This document shows positions 25,117-36,200 of a DNA stretch of 54,544 nucleotides, piece by piece. Position numbers and translations under genes: made by a program. Each line of letters starts with the position of its first letter. Position 1 is the stretch's first letter. The DNA comes from Desulfovibrio sp. Dsv1 (GTDB lineage Bacteria > Desulfobacterota > Desulfovibrionia > Desulfovibrionales > Desulfovibrionaceae): positions 1 to 54,544 of the forward strand of contig APFI01000050.1 in NCBI GenBank assembly GCA_000403945.1. The letters are read 5' to 3'. A model generated the notes under the pieces. It worked only from the letters and a program-made list of their open reading frames with translations, searched no databases and was not told the DNA's origin.

Positions 25117-25347
25117 GGTTAGAAAACCTGGTTAGAAAATGGTTAGGAACGGGGTTGGGACAGCAATGGCCATCACCCTGGCGGCCCCATCTGAGGGGCC
25201 GCTGATCAAAGCTCCATGTTCTCACCACCCGCGCCGCAAGCCCCTTCAAACCCTGTCAGCCCGCATCAATACACGTCTTCCCGCATCCCCCATTTTCCCC
25301 TTCTGGTTAGGAATAGGTTAGGAAAAAGAAAAAGCACTTATGGTTAG
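25117..25347 (+). repeat. GGTTAG hexamer clusters at the element's right end
   Basis: Six GGTTAG copies occur in two groups, at 25117, 25130, 25141 and at 25305, 25316, 25342, flanking a roughly 160-base spacer with a CGGCCCC...GGGGCCG hairpin (25182-25201). This gene-free stretch lies between the element and the tRNA. Such short repeats beside an integration site may be arm-type sites for a recombinase or excisionase, but no integrase is in view. Confidence 0.4.
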
Positions 25348-25361
25348 GATTCCATAAGTGC
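25322..25361 (-). terminator. rho-independent terminator of the tRNA-fMet gene
   Basis: A perfect 10-bp stem, GCACTTATGG (25334-25343) with CCATAAGTGC (25352-25361), around an 8-base loop. Read on the reverse strand it is followed by TTTTTCTTTTT. It lies 10 bases beyond the tRNA's encoded CCA. Confidence 0.85.
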
Positions 25362-25371
25362 CTGTAATTTC

Positions 25372-25448
25372 TGGTTGCGGGGGCAGGATTTGAACCTGCG
25401 GCCTTCGGGTTATGAGCCCGACGAGCTACCGAGCTGCTCCACCCCGCG
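25372..25448 (-). tRNA. initiator tRNA-fMet (CAT)
   Basis: A 77-base cloverleaf on the reverse strand with encoded CCA (25372-25374) and anticodon CAT at 25412-25414. Initiator features are present: an unpaired C1:A72 (5' CGCGGGG against CCCCGCA) and three G:C pairs in the anticodon stem (TCGGG/CCCGA). The T-loop reads GGTTCAAATCC. Its 3' end faces the conjugative element, the usual orientation for tRNA-targeted integration. Confidence 0.95.
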
Positions 25449-25479
25449 CCATGTGGCGGCATGTCATGTCACGCGGAAA

Positions 25480-25508
25480 GATATAGACCTGCGGATGAAG
25501 TCTGTCAA
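25480..25508 (-). promoter_or_regulatory. promoter of tRNA-fMet
   Basis: On the reverse strand, TTGACA (25503-25508), a 17-base spacer and TATATC (25480-25485). Transcription would start about 20 bases before the tRNA. Confidence 0.8.
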
Positions 25509-25628
25509 GAAAAGCCGCGCATTTTATTTCCGGCGCATCATTTTCCACTGTTTGTTGCGGCAAAACCGCGTGCCCCTCAACACAGAGCCTAAAACCATGC
25601 AACCTGCCGCCGTGCCGTCTCTCCTCAT

Positions 25629-25678
25629 CAATTGTCCCCCGGGGGGCAATTGCCAAGTCCGTTCCGTCGGGCTATAGC
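25629..25678 (+). promoter_or_regulatory. candidate promoter with overlapping palindrome before the CNNM gene
   Basis: TTGCCA (25650-25655), 17 bases, TATAGC (25673-25678). A 24-base palindrome, CAATTGtCCCCC then GGGGGGCAATTG (25629-25652, one mismatch), runs into the -35 element, as an operator would. The remainder of the roughly 315-base gap between tRNA and CNNM gene shows no gene. Confidence 0.4.
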
Positions 25679-25763
25679 TTATCCATATAAATACGGGCCA
25701 GCCCGCTGTGGTCCTTTCACGACCGCCGGGGCAGCCCTGCAAACCGCAGCAGGATGCCGCGTC

Positions 25764-26816
25764 ATGCTCACCCTTATATTGGCCGTCGGCATAGCCGTTC
25801 TGGTCTCGTTTTCCTGTTCGCTCACCGAGGCGGCCCTGTACGCCGTGCCCTGGTCCTCCATTGAACGTCTGCGCCGCATGGGCCGTCCCGTGGGCGAGCT
25901 GCTCTACAAAATGCGTATCGAGGTGGACAAGCCCATTGCCGCCATTCTGACCCTGAACACCGCAGCCAACACCGCCGGATCCACCATTGCGGGCGCGGCC
26001 TTTCTGGCGGCCTTCGGCGCGGAGCACATGGCGCTTTTCGCTCTGGGCTTCACCATTCTGATTTTGGCTTTCGGCGAAATCGTTCCCAAAACTCTGGGCG
26101 TGGCCTATGCCACGCCGTTGGCGAGCGCCTTGGGCCGCCCCCTGTACGTGATGGTCAAGCTGCTCTCTCCGGTACTCTGGCTCACGGGCATGCTCACCCG
26201 TCTGATGTCGCCGCCGTCCAGCGCGCCGCAGATTTCCGAGGACGACATCTGCGCCGTAACCAGCCTTTCGCGTCAAGCCGGACGGATCAAGCCCTATGAG
26301 GAGCACTTCATCCGCAATGTTCTGGCTCTGGACCAGAAACGCGTGCATGCAGTGATGACCCCGCGCACCGTGGTCTTCTCCCTGCCCGAGAACATCACTG
26401 TGGAAGATGCCTACAGGGATCCGCACATCTGGCACTTCAGCCGCATTCCCGTCTACGGCGAGGACAACGAGGATCTGGTGGGCCTGGTGGAGCGCCGCAC
26501 CTTGGGCCGCTGCATCAAGGAGGGCAAGCATGCCGTCCGCCTGTCCGCGATCATGCGGCCCCTGCACTTCGTGCAGGAAAGCCAGACGCTGGACCTGCTG
26601 CTGCGCGAACTGCTCAAGGCTCGCGTGCACCTGTTCGCCGTACTGGACGAATACGGAGGTCTGGCCGGCGTTGTCTCGCTGGAGGATGTGCTGGAGGAAA
26701 TTCTGGGCAGCGAAATCATGGATGAAAGCGACAATGTGGCGGACCTGCGCGCTCTGGCCCGCGACCGCCGCAAGGCTCTGACCCTCAAGAGGGCGCAGGA
26801 CAAGCCCGCCGCCTAG
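25764..26816 (+). CDS. CNNM/CBS-domain membrane protein (HlyC/CorC-type ion transporter)
   Basis: A 350-residue protein. Residues 1-155 form a DUF21/CNNM membrane domain (ILAVGIAVLVSFSCSLTEAAL, then NTAANTAGSTIAGAAF and ILAFGEIVPKTLGVAYATPL with the conserved GEIxPK). Two CBS motifs follow (about 190-310), with MTPRTVVFSLPEN and HFSRIPVYGEDNEDLVGLV, then HLFAVLDEYGGLAGVVSLED. The usual C-terminal CorC_HlyC domain is missing: the protein ends about 35 residues after the second CBS. Relatives transport or sense divalent cations such as Mg. It is the first chromosomal protein gene beyond the tRNA and stands alone. Confidence 0.88.
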   Translation: MLTLILAVGIAVLVSFSCSLTEAALYAVPWSSIERLRRMGRPVGELLYKMRIEVDKPIAAILTLNTAANTAGSTIAGAAFLAAFGAEHMALFALGFTILILAFGEIVPKTLGVAYATPLASALGRPLYVMVKLLSPVLWLTGMLTRLMSPPSSAPQISEDDICAVTSLSRQAGRIKPYEEHFIRNVLALDQKRVHAVMTPRTVVFSLPENITVEDAYRDPHIWHFSRIPVYGEDNEDLVGLVERRTLGRCIKEGKHAVRLSAIMRPLHFVQESQTLDLLLRELLKARVHLFAVLDEYGGLAGVVSLEDVLEEILGSEIMDESDNVADLRALARDRRKALTLKRAQDKPAA

Positions 26817-26881
26817 CCGCATGGGGCCGTATTGCCCGGTCGCCGGAGCGCGAGAGGGCGCATGGGTCGTATCCTTTCACA

Positions 26882-26893
26882 ATTATTAATAAT
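26882..26893 (+). promoter_or_regulatory. AT-rich palindrome upstream of ccmE
   Basis: ATTATTAATAAT is a perfect palindrome within a longer AT-rich run ending TTCTTATC, about 80 bases before ccmE. It loosely resembles a Fur box. A TATAAC at 26932-26937 may be a -10, though no well-spaced -35 is obvious. Confidence 0.25.
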
Positions 26894-26972
26894 AATTCTT
26901 ATCTTGTCAGAAAAATCGAAATGGACTAGGGTATAACAGCTTCACTCAGCGCAACACTGGGGTGACACACAC

Positions 26973-27386
26973 ATGGCCCGCAAAAAAAATACATCCATCT
27001 ATGTGGCCGCACTGCTCCTTTTCCTAGGCGGCGTGGGCTATCTGGCCTATTCCGGTTTTTCGGAAAACACCGTTTATTTTCTGAACGTGGCCGAAGCCAA
27101 GGCCGCCACGCCGGACAAGCTGACCGCTGCCCGGCTGTTTGGCACTGTAGCCTCTCAGGGCATTGAAAAACACCGGGGCGGGCCGGGCGTCACCTTCAGC
27201 CTCGAAGACAAGGACAACGCCAGCCAGACCATTGTGGTCAGCTACAGCGGGGCCGTGCCGGACACCTTCAAGGCCGGGGCGGAAGTCATTGTGGAAGGGG
27301 GCATGGGACCGGAGGGCCGCTTCGCGGCCAAGACCCTGATGACCAAGTGTCCTTCCAAGTACCAGAAGGAAAACCGCAAAAGTTAG
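26973..27386 (+). CDS. ccmE: CcmE haem chaperone, CxxxY variant
   Basis: A 137-residue membrane-anchored periplasmic chaperone that carries haem to the cytochrome c assembly complex. One N-terminal helix (YVAALLLFLGGVGYLAYSGF) precedes an OB-fold (TPDKLTAARLFGTVAS, VTFSLEDKD, VIVEGGMGPEGRFAAKTLMTKCPSKY). The canonical haem-binding His motif is replaced by CPSKY, the CxxxY form known from Desulfovibrio and archaea and associated with a cytochrome c maturation variant lacking CcmH. GGGGTGAC upstream supports the ATG. A terminator follows, so ccmE may be partly separate from ccmF onwards. Confidence 0.93.
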   Translation: MARKKNTSIYVAALLLFLGGVGYLAYSGFSENTVYFLNVAEAKAATPDKLTAARLFGTVASQGIEKHRGGPGVTFSLEDKDNASQTIVVSYSGAVPDTFKAGAEVIVEGGMGPEGRFAAKTLMTKCPSKYQKENRKS

Positions 27387-27401
27387 CCTCACACGGCCGA
27401 G

Positions 27402-27422
27402 CGCCCCCAACGGGGCGTTTTT
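27402..27422 (+). terminator. terminator after ccmE
   Basis: A 6-bp G:C stem, CGCCCC with GGGGCG around CAAC, followed by TTTTT. It lies 15 bases after the ccmE stop. Confidence 0.75.
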
Positions 27423-27483
27423 GCAGTCTTGCCGCGAAGTCCGCCACAGGCTTTGCGCCGTTATCCACGCCTAAAGGAGACTC

Positions 27484-29406
<1,923 letters not shown>

Positions 29407-29423
29407 AGCCGGGAGGCCCGCCC

Positions 29424-30119
29424 ATGCTTGAGCTCGACCGCGTCGCCAAACTCTACGGTGCCAAAGTGGTCTTTAAGGATGTGAGCTGCGCCTTCGCGGC
29501 GGGTAGCGTCTCGCTGCTGGCGGGTGACAACGGCGCGGGCAAGAGCACTCTGATGCGGATTATGGCCGGGCTTTCCCGGCCCAGCGCGGGCAAGGTGCGC
29601 CTGGCGGAGTCCGGCCCGCACGCGGGAGGTCCGCGTCTGGGCTATCTGGGGCACGCCACCTTTCTCTATCCCGGTCTTACGGCCCTGGAAAATCTGGCCT
29701 TCTGGCGTACGGCCCACGGCCTGCGCCTGTCCGGGGCCGGACTGTCGGCCATGCTGGAGCGGGTGGGTCTAGCGGACCACGCCCATGAGCGCGCGGGAAT
29801 TTTTTCACGCGGTATGGCCCAGCGCCTCAATCTGGCGCGCGCGCTCATGCTGGAACCGGACCTGCTGCTGCTGGATGAGCCGGGAACCGGCCTGGACGCG
29901 GCTTCTCTGGCTTTTCTACGCCGCGAGATAACGGCCGCCCGTCAACGCGGGGCCTGCGTGGCGCTCATCAGCCACGATCTGGCCGGGGACGCGCCCCTAG
30001 CCGACCGCCTGCTGCTCTTGGCCGACCGCAAGCTGGCCTATGACGGCCCACCGGCAGCCTTTGCCGGTTTGGACGCGCCTGCGGGCGCAACCGGGGGGGA
30101 AGGCGTATGCTGCGCCTGA
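29424..30119 (+). CDS. ccmA: CcmA haem-exporter ATP-binding subunit
   Basis: A 231-residue ABC ATPase. Walker A is LLAGDNGAGKSTLMRI (about 32-47), the signature is FSRGMAQRLNLARAL near 130, Walker B is LLLLDEPGTGLD and the switch His is in ISHDLAGD. CcmA with CcmB uses ATP hydrolysis to release haem-loaded CcmE from CcmC. It overlaps ccmB by 13 bases. The last 30 residues are Ala/Gly/Pro-rich and probably unstructured. Confidence 0.93.
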   Translation: MLELDRVAKLYGAKVVFKDVSCAFAAGSVSLLAGDNGAGKSTLMRIMAGLSRPSAGKVRLAESGPHAGGPRLGYLGHATFLYPGLTALENLAFWRTAHGLRLSGAGLSAMLERVGLADHAHERAGIFSRGMAQRLNLARALMLEPDLLLLDEPGTGLDAASLAFLRREITAARQRGACVALISHDLAGDAPLADRLLLLADRKLAYDGPPAAFAGLDAPAGATGGEGVCCA

Positions 30120-30784
30120 CCTTGGCCGTGGCCCGCAAAGATCTTGCTCTGACCCTAGCCCGGGGCAGCGGCCTGATCCAGGCACTTTTGCTCGGCCTGC
30201 TGCTGCTTTTTGTGTTCAGCCTGTCCCAGGGCATCGGCGAACGCATGAGCCCGCAGGCCGCAGCGGCGGTGTTCTGGCTGAGCTCGGCCTTCTGCCAAGT
30301 ATTGATCTTCAACCAGCTCTATGCTCTGGAAGAAGTCAACAACGCCCGTCTCGGCCTGCTGCTCTGCCCCGCGCCCATTCAGGGCGTCTGGCTGGGCAAG
30401 GCGCTGGCGGGCCTGCTGCTCCTGCTGCTGGCCCAGATCATTTTTCTACCCGCGTCCGTGATTTTTCTGGGGCAGGACATCGGCGGCCCCCTTCTGCCGG
30501 GCCTGGCGGCCCTGCTGCTGGCGGACTTGGGCATGTGCGCCCTGGGTTCACTACTGGGCGCGCTGGCGCAGGGTCAGGCAGCGCGCGAATCGTTGCTGAG
30601 CATCGTATTGTTTCCACTGTTCACGCCACTGCTGCTCTCCGGCATCGGCGTGGGCGCGCAGACCCTGGGGGCCGCCTCTCCGGACGGGCCGGGCGGCTGG
30701 CTGGGCGTGGCCTGCGCCTTTGACGCGCTTTTTCTGGGGGGCGGGCTGCTGCTGTTCAGCTTCATCTACACGGGGGACGAATAA
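30107..30784 (+). CDS. ccmB: CcmB haem-exporter permease subunit
   Basis: A 225-residue membrane protein with six predicted helices. The family N-terminus LAVARKDLALTLARGSGL is followed by AAAVFWLSSAFCQVLIFNQL and LGLLLCPAPIQGVWLGKAL, the usual CcmB blocks. It partners CcmA. It starts inside the end of ccmA and its stop abuts the ccmC start (TAAATG), so the four genes are one operon. Confidence 0.9.
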   Translation: MLRLTLAVARKDLALTLARGSGLIQALLLGLLLLFVFSLSQGIGERMSPQAAAAVFWLSSAFCQVLIFNQLYALEEVNNARLGLLLCPAPIQGVWLGKALAGLLLLLLAQIIFLPASVIFLGQDIGGPLLPGLAALLLADLGMCALGSLLGALAQGQAARESLLSIVLFPLFTPLLLSGIGVGAQTLGAASPDGPGGWLGVACAFDALFLGGGLLLFSFIYTGDE

Positions 30785-31456
30785 ATGCCGCAACTTCTCG
30801 TCCTGTTGGGAGGACTGGCCTTTGCCTGCTGCCAGTGGCTGATCCATTTCTATGCCCCGGAAGAGGTCACGTTGGGTCTGATCCAGAAGATTTTCTATAT
30901 CCACATGCCCTTGGCCTGGTGGGCGTTGATCAGTTTTTTCACTGTTTTTCTGGCTTCCGTGGCCTACCTGCTGCGCCGCCATCCCAGCGCGGACAGGCTC
31001 TGTGCCGCCGCCGCCGAGGTGGGCGTGCTGCTCAGTGGCTTGGCGCTGGTCACCGGGATGCTCTGGGCCCGCAAGTCTTGGGGCGTCTGGTGGACTTGGG
31101 ACCCGCGCCTGAGCACCACACTGATCATGTGGTTCGTCTACACGGGCTATCTGGTGTTGCGCGGCCTTGAGCTGCCGCAACAGCGCAAAAGCTTGGTCTG
31201 TGCGGTGGTGAGCGTGGTGGCCTTTCTGGACGTGCCCCTAGTCTTTATTTCGGCCCGGATCTGGCGCTCCGTTCATCCGGCGGTCTTCGCCGCCAAGGGC
31301 GGCGGCCTGGAACCGGAAATGAAGATCACGGTCATCGCCTGCGTACTTTCCTTCGGCATGCTCTGGGCAGGGCTGGTCTGGCTGCGCAAACGCCAGCTTG
31401 ACCTGCGCGCCCGCCTCGACGCCCTGGCAGCCAATGCTGACAACCCGGCCGCGTAA
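30785..31456 (+). CDS. ccmC: CcmC haem-handling protein
   Basis: A 223-residue six-helix membrane protein. The WWD motif is KSWGVWWTWDPRLSTTLIMW near residue 100, flanked by the periplasmic haem-ligand His residues (FYIHMPLAWWAL near 40 and SVHPAVF near 160). CcmC loads haem on CcmE. Its ATG directly abuts the ccmB stop; the ribosome-binding site is only GGGGA. A small ccmD-like gene follows after 21 bases. Confidence 0.93.
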   Translation: MPQLLVLLGGLAFACCQWLIHFYAPEEVTLGLIQKIFYIHMPLAWWALISFFTVFLASVAYLLRRHPSADRLCAAAAEVGVLLSGLALVTGMLWARKSWGVWWTWDPRLSTTLIMWFVYTGYLVLRGLELPQQRKSLVCAVVSVVAFLDVPLVFISARIWRSVHPAVFAAKGGGLEPEMKITVIACVLSFGMLWAGLVWLRKRQLDLRARLDALAANADNPAA

Positions 31457-31477
31457 CGCGCTCTCTACGGAGGACAT

Positions 31478-31615
31478 ATGGATACTCTTACCTGGATCGT
31501 CATCGCCAATGCCGCCGTCTGGATCGGCCTCGGCACCTACCTGGCCTTTCTGGCCGCGCAACAGCGCGCTCTGGCAGCCCGCCTGACCCAATGGGAGATG
31601 CTTAACCATGATTGA
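31478..31615 (+). CDS. ccmD: CcmD-like small membrane protein
   Basis: A 45-residue protein with one membrane helix (VIANAAVWIGLGTYLAFLA) and a charged C-terminal tail, the size and layout of CcmD, which stabilises the CcmC-CcmE complex. CGGAGG lies 5 bases before the ATG, and the stop overlaps the next ATG (ATGATTGA). CcmD proteins have little sequence conservation, so the name rests on position after ccmC and topology. Confidence 0.75.
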   Translation: MDTLTWIVIANAAVWIGLGTYLAFLAAQQRALAARLTQWEMLNHD

Positions 31616-32291
31616 TCTGCCCAAGCTCAACGGCCCGGCGCACGCCTTGGTCCTGCTGCTGGCCTTAGCTCTGGCCGCCATGCTGGTGATTTCCCTCACG
31701 GAGCGCTTCCGCAATCCGTACCTCACCGTTATTCGGGACGCGCCCCAAGCTCCCGCAGGTATGGGCGATGCCGTGGGCATGCTCATGCAGGAAGTGGCCA
31801 AGGATCCCAAAAACGTGGACGTCATGGTCCACCTGGCCGAAGCCCTGATGAGCGCCCAGAACTGGGAGGCTGCGGAAACCTTCACCCAGCGCGCCATGAC
31901 CCTGGATCTGGACAATCCCCAGCCACTCTATCTGCTGGGCGTCATCAAGCACAATCAGGGCAAACACAAAGAGGCCGCCGAGCTTCTGGAAAAGGTGGTA
32001 GCCCTGCACGACAACGCCTCGGCGCGCTACAGCTTGGGCGTGCTCTACATCCATTTTCTCCACGATCCCAAGCGCGGGGTGGCGCATCTGAGCGCGGGGC
32101 TGCATGATCCTAAGGCCAGCGAAGACCTCAAGAAGGGCATCCGCGAAGAACTGGAAAAAGCCCCTCTGCCCCATGCGGGGGACGCCGAAATAGTGCAGCC
32201 GGAACCCCGGAATCAACAGCCTCAGGCGAGCGCGCCCGCCAAAACCGAAAAAAAAGTCAAGAAAACCAGCGAAAAGGGCACGCGGCCCTGA
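31608..32291 (+). CDS. membrane-anchored TPR protein of the ccm operon (CcmI-like)
   Basis: A 227-residue protein: one N-terminal helix (ALVLLLALALAAMLVISL), then about three tetratricopeptide repeats (residues 50-165, for example DVMVHLAEALMSAQNWEAAE and PLYLLGVIKHNQGKHKEAAE), and a charged Lys/Pro-rich tail. TPR proteins such as CcmI/NrfG hold apocytochromes for haem attachment. It overlaps ccmD by 8 bases. With a second TPR gene next downstream, it may take over apocytochrome presentation where CcmH is absent; that is inference. Confidence 0.8.
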   Translation: MIDLPKLNGPAHALVLLLALALAAMLVISLTERFRNPYLTVIRDAPQAPAGMGDAVGMLMQEVAKDPKNVDVMVHLAEALMSAQNWEAAETFTQRAMTLDLDNPQPLYLLGVIKHNQGKHKEAAELLEKVVALHDNASARYSLGVLYIHFLHDPKRGVAHLSAGLHDPKASEDLKKGIREELEKAPLPHAGDAEIVQPEPRNQQPQASAPAKTEKKVKKTSEKGTRP

Positions 32292-32316
32292 TCCGCGCCC
32301 CACACGTCGCGTTGCC

Positions 32317-32361
32317 AGGCCCGCTTCTTGTCCATAAGTTGCGGGCTTGCCTCTTTTTTTT
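32317..32361 (+). terminator. probable terminator after the ccm operon
   Basis: GCCCGC and GCGGGC pair around a 16-base loop with extra CTT/AAG pairing, followed by CTCTTTTTTTT. It sits 25 bases after the last ccm TPR gene. The loop is long, so confidence is moderate. Confidence 0.55.
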
Positions 32362-32458
32362 TCAGGTTGTAGGTTGGCTGCAAAGAGCATGGCCGTTCCC
32401 TAGGCCGGTTGGCGCATTTTGAGCCTTCACCACTGTATTGACTACCATTGAGGAGCAT

Positions 32459-33196
32459 ATGCCCCGCCGTAAAAGCAAGAAAAACCCCGAAGCCATGCCT
32501 GCGCGCTGTACCTCCGGCACCGCCTCCGTCCCCGAGCGGCGGGTGTCTTCCGGCATGCCCCAAGCGGATGCGCCCACCGGAATGGTGCGCAAAAGCGCCT
32601 GTCTCATGGGCATGCTGCTGACCTTGGCTCTGGGGCTGTATCTGGGCGGCCTGCTCAATGAGCACGTTCCGGCCGTGCCGCCGCATGCCGTCCCGATTCA
32701 GCAGGAAGCCGGGCCCCCGGCGTCTCCCGCGCCACAGGCGGCCCGGCCCGCACAGGACAATCAGCCGCCCATGCCGCCGGAACTGGTTCAGAAGATCACC
32801 GATCTGGAAAAAGCCCTGCTGACTAATCCCAAGGATGCCGCGCGCTGGACGGCCCTGGGCAATCTGTATTTTGACACGGGCCAGGCCAAACAGGCCATTT
32901 CAGCCTATGAACGCTCTCTGATGTTCGCGCCGGGCAATCCCGATGTGCTCACGGATCTGGGCATCATGTACCGTGAGGCCGGGGCCTACGAGCAGGCCGT
33001 GGACAGCTTCCGCAAAGCGACGGCCGCCAACCCTGGCCATGAAAACGCACTGTTCAACGAGGGCGTGGTGCTCTATTACGATCTGCACCGCAAAGATGAG
33101 GGCACGCGGGCTTGGCAACGCCTACTGAAGGTCAATCCCGGTGCCCGCTCACCCGACGGGCAGCCGGTGTCCGAGATGATCAAACATCTGCATTAA
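32459..33196 (+). CDS. second membrane-anchored TPR protein
   Basis: A 245-residue protein. A basic cytoplasmic N-terminus of about 40 residues (MPRRKSKKNPEAM), one helix (CLMGMLLTLALGLYLGGLL), a Pro-rich linker and three TPR units (about 125-225, for example RWTALGNLYFDTGQAKQAI and VLTDLGIMYREAGAYEQAV). GAGGAG lies 3-8 bases before the ATG. It lies between the ccm operon and the large sensor-like gene. Its resemblance to the preceding TPR gene suggests a shared role with apocytochromes, but it could equally serve the neighbour downstream. Confidence 0.75.
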   Translation: MPRRKSKKNPEAMPARCTSGTASVPERRVSSGMPQADAPTGMVRKSACLMGMLLTLALGLYLGGLLNEHVPAVPPHAVPIQQEAGPPASPAPQAARPAQDNQPPMPPELVQKITDLEKALLTNPKDAARWTALGNLYFDTGQAKQAISAYERSLMFAPGNPDVLTDLGIMYREAGAYEQAVDSFRKATAANPGHENALFNEGVVLYYDLHRKDEGTRAWQRLLKVNPGARSPDGQPVSEMIKHLH

Positions 33197-33286
33197 ATCC
33201 GTTGCGGAACAGACGGACGGCGCGTGGAGACGGAACCGCGCTGTCCGCGCGGCGGAAAGCCAGTTCACATGACAGGCGGAAACACT

Positions 33287-36200
33287 ATGGCATACATTCT
33301 TTCCGGCACGGCCCGCCCGCAGGTTCTGGTCGTTGTTTTCCTGTTGTACGCGATCTGTCTCGGATGGGGAGAGGGATCGCATGCCCAGACCATGTTGCCT
33401 GCCGCGCCGGGCGCGCCCAGCACCCCTCTTTTGCCCTACCTCGACTATCTGCTGGATGAAACCGGCACCATGTATGTGGAGGATGCCGCAGCCCCGGACA
33501 AAGCCGGAGACTACCGCTCCCTAGCGCTCAAGGATCTGCCGTGCGAAAGCGGGGTCATGTGGCTGCGCTTCACCTTGGCTCCTCTGCCCGAGGGAGCCAG
33601 GCCCGCCACCCTGCTGCTGGATATGGGCGAAAGCGTGCCCGGCATGCCCCTGCTCTACGAGTCTGTGGTCAACAGCCTGATCGGTGCGCTGGAGTGGCGC
33701 GAATCCGCCCCGGCCCAGCGCAATGTGCTCCTGCTGCCCGAAGCGGGCAAAGATGCCCAGACCTGCTATATCCGCTTGGACGGCCTGCCCGGCCTGTGGT
33801 TCGCGCCCATGCTGCGCACGCCGCAGAACGCCGCCGGCAACTGGGGCAGCCTGTCACGCACGGCGGCCATCTTGGCTCTGGGCGTAGTCATGCTGCTCTG
33901 CCTTTTGCGCGGTCTGTCCGAAAAAGGCCAGTGGCGCGTCTGGACGGCCCTGTACGTGGCTGTGGCTCTGGGCCAGGGTATTATGGGCATGCCCGCCTTC
34001 GGCTCCGGCCATATCGGACTGGGCGAATCCAAGGCCGTGCTGGCGCCGGGCGTGGCCCTGATGCTGTTGCCCCATGTGGGCCGCCACCTGATGCGCACGC
34101 GGGAGCGCTCCCGCGCCTTGGACATCCAGCTGTTGCTGCTCTCCCTGCCCGGCGCGGCTCTGGCCCTGTTGCCTCTTGTGCCGAACTTCGCCTGGCTGAC
34201 CCGCTATCTCGATCTCTGGCCTCTGGGAACCCTGCTGTTCGTGCCCACCGTGCTGGGAGCCTGGATCATGGGACTGGGCGGGGCCAAACGCTTTCTGCTG
34301 GGCTGCCTGCTGCCGCCGATCTTTGTGGCCGGGGGCATCCTGGGCCTGGACAGCGGCTTTGCCTCCAATCTGCTGGCTTCGGCCCCGCTCTGGGGCACGG
34401 CGCTCAGCGCCTTGCTCATCGCCGCCACCAGAGCGCCGCGCGACATGTCGGCGGAATACTCTGACGCGGACACGGCGGCCAGAAACGTGCAGGCCGAACC
34501 CGACGGCACCATCTCCCTGGACCAACCGCTGGACGACCCCAATCTGCGCTTGGTGCCCCCGGCTCCGGCCGCGCCTGATCCGCTGCCCGGGCCAGACAGC
34601 TCCGATTTCCTTTCGGACACTCTTGCGTCCAGTCTTCTGGAAGACGCCCTGCGTCCGCCCCTGGACCGCCTGATGCGCGAAGGCGCGGCTCTGGGACATT
34701 GCTCCCTGCCTCCGGCGGTGCGCCAGTATGCGGAAAACATGCTGGGCGCGGCCCGTGAACTGGCTGATATCATCAGCAATCCCCGGCAATTGAGCCCAGC
34801 ATGCTCCGCGCCGGAAACCGCCGCGCCTTTCAATCTCCAGCATCTGATGCGCGAAGCCCATGACGCTGTGGCCCCTGAGGCGGAAAGCGCGGGCATCGGC
34901 CTGGCCTGGTACATGCCGCCTCATCTGGGCCATCTGTACGAGGGCGAGGCCGGAGCCCTGAAAGAAACGCTCTGTCTGCTGTTGGAAAGCGCGGTGCGCG
35001 CCACACGGCACGGGGCCGTGCATTTTTCGGTGCGCCGCATGCCGGAAAGCGCCAATGCCGGACATCTGCTCTTTACAGTCACGGATACCGGTTCCGGCAT
35101 GCCGCCGCAGGACCGCTCCAGCCTGTCCCTGACCCGCGCCTGGGAGCTGGCTGGCGCGCACAAAGGCTTTCTGGGCATGGAATGCAGCCCGCACGGGGCC
35201 ACCATAGCCTTTACCCTGCATCTCAAATGCCTAGAGCGTGACGAGAACGAAACCTCGCCTGCGGAACGCAGACAGCCCTTGGTGCTGATCGCGGCGGAAA
35301 GCGCTCTGGACCGCCAGACCCTGGCCCGCATGCTGGAAAACCTGCCCTGCCGAAGCGCTGAAGCAAGCAGCCTAGCCGAAGCCCTGCACCAGCACAAGGG
35401 CGAGGCTGCCCTTTTGCTGGTAGCGCGGGGTAGTCTGGCCTCGCCCGCAGCGGGCAACATGCTGCGCCAGTTCCGCAAATTATCCGGCGACGCGGACCTG
35501 CCCCTGTTCAAAGCCTTGGCTGTCACGGAGGACGACAGCCAGTGGGATCAGCTGGCTGACGCCGGTTTTACCCATGCAATGCTGGAGCCTGTGGACAGCG
35601 AGGCTCTTTGCCAGACCGTGCGGGAAATTCTGGAAGCCGCAGCAGCGGCTGAAGACAAGCCCGATAACGCAACTGCGATCGAGGCAGCCGCTGACTCCGC
35701 CGCGACTGCCGGACAGGACACCGTATTGGCGTCTGACGCAGCCGCGCCCTCCGTTGCCAGCCCCGTTGCCGCGAACGCCAACGCCGCTGGCCGACCGCCT
35801 TTGCCTGATCTGTTCGGCAGCGAGGACAGCCACGGCGGTTCGCCCTTGAAAATTTCTGATCTCACGGCCCTGCCCGATCTGCTGAGTTTTGCGGAATCCC
35901 TGCGCGGCCCCTTGCTCGGCGCGGGAGCGGACAAGAAAACCCGCAAGCCTGAAGGCGGCCTGTTCAGCGATCTGCCGGAAAGCGACGGTCCCCTGCCAGA
36001 TATGGACCTGCCTCCGGCGGACGTCGGTCTGCCCTCTGTCAGCCGCTTGGGTGCGTCCAAAGACGCCGCACCCATGCCGGAAGACATCCCGACGGACCTC
36101 TTCGTCAATCCTTACGCGCCGGATGATCTGATTATGACCGCCGCGCCCGCGTCCACACCTGATACAGAAGAGGCCATGCACGAAAGCGGCACCGCTGCCG

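Noticed and set aside
25182..25201. GC hairpin in the gap as a terminator or attachment core
   Set aside because: There is no T-run and no matching copy in view, so neither role can be supported.
33854..35221. A 455-codon reverse-strand frame opposite the sensor's membrane and kinase-like regions
   Set aside because: Gln/Gly/Arg-rich with no motifs; an antisense shadow of a frame with clear domain structure.
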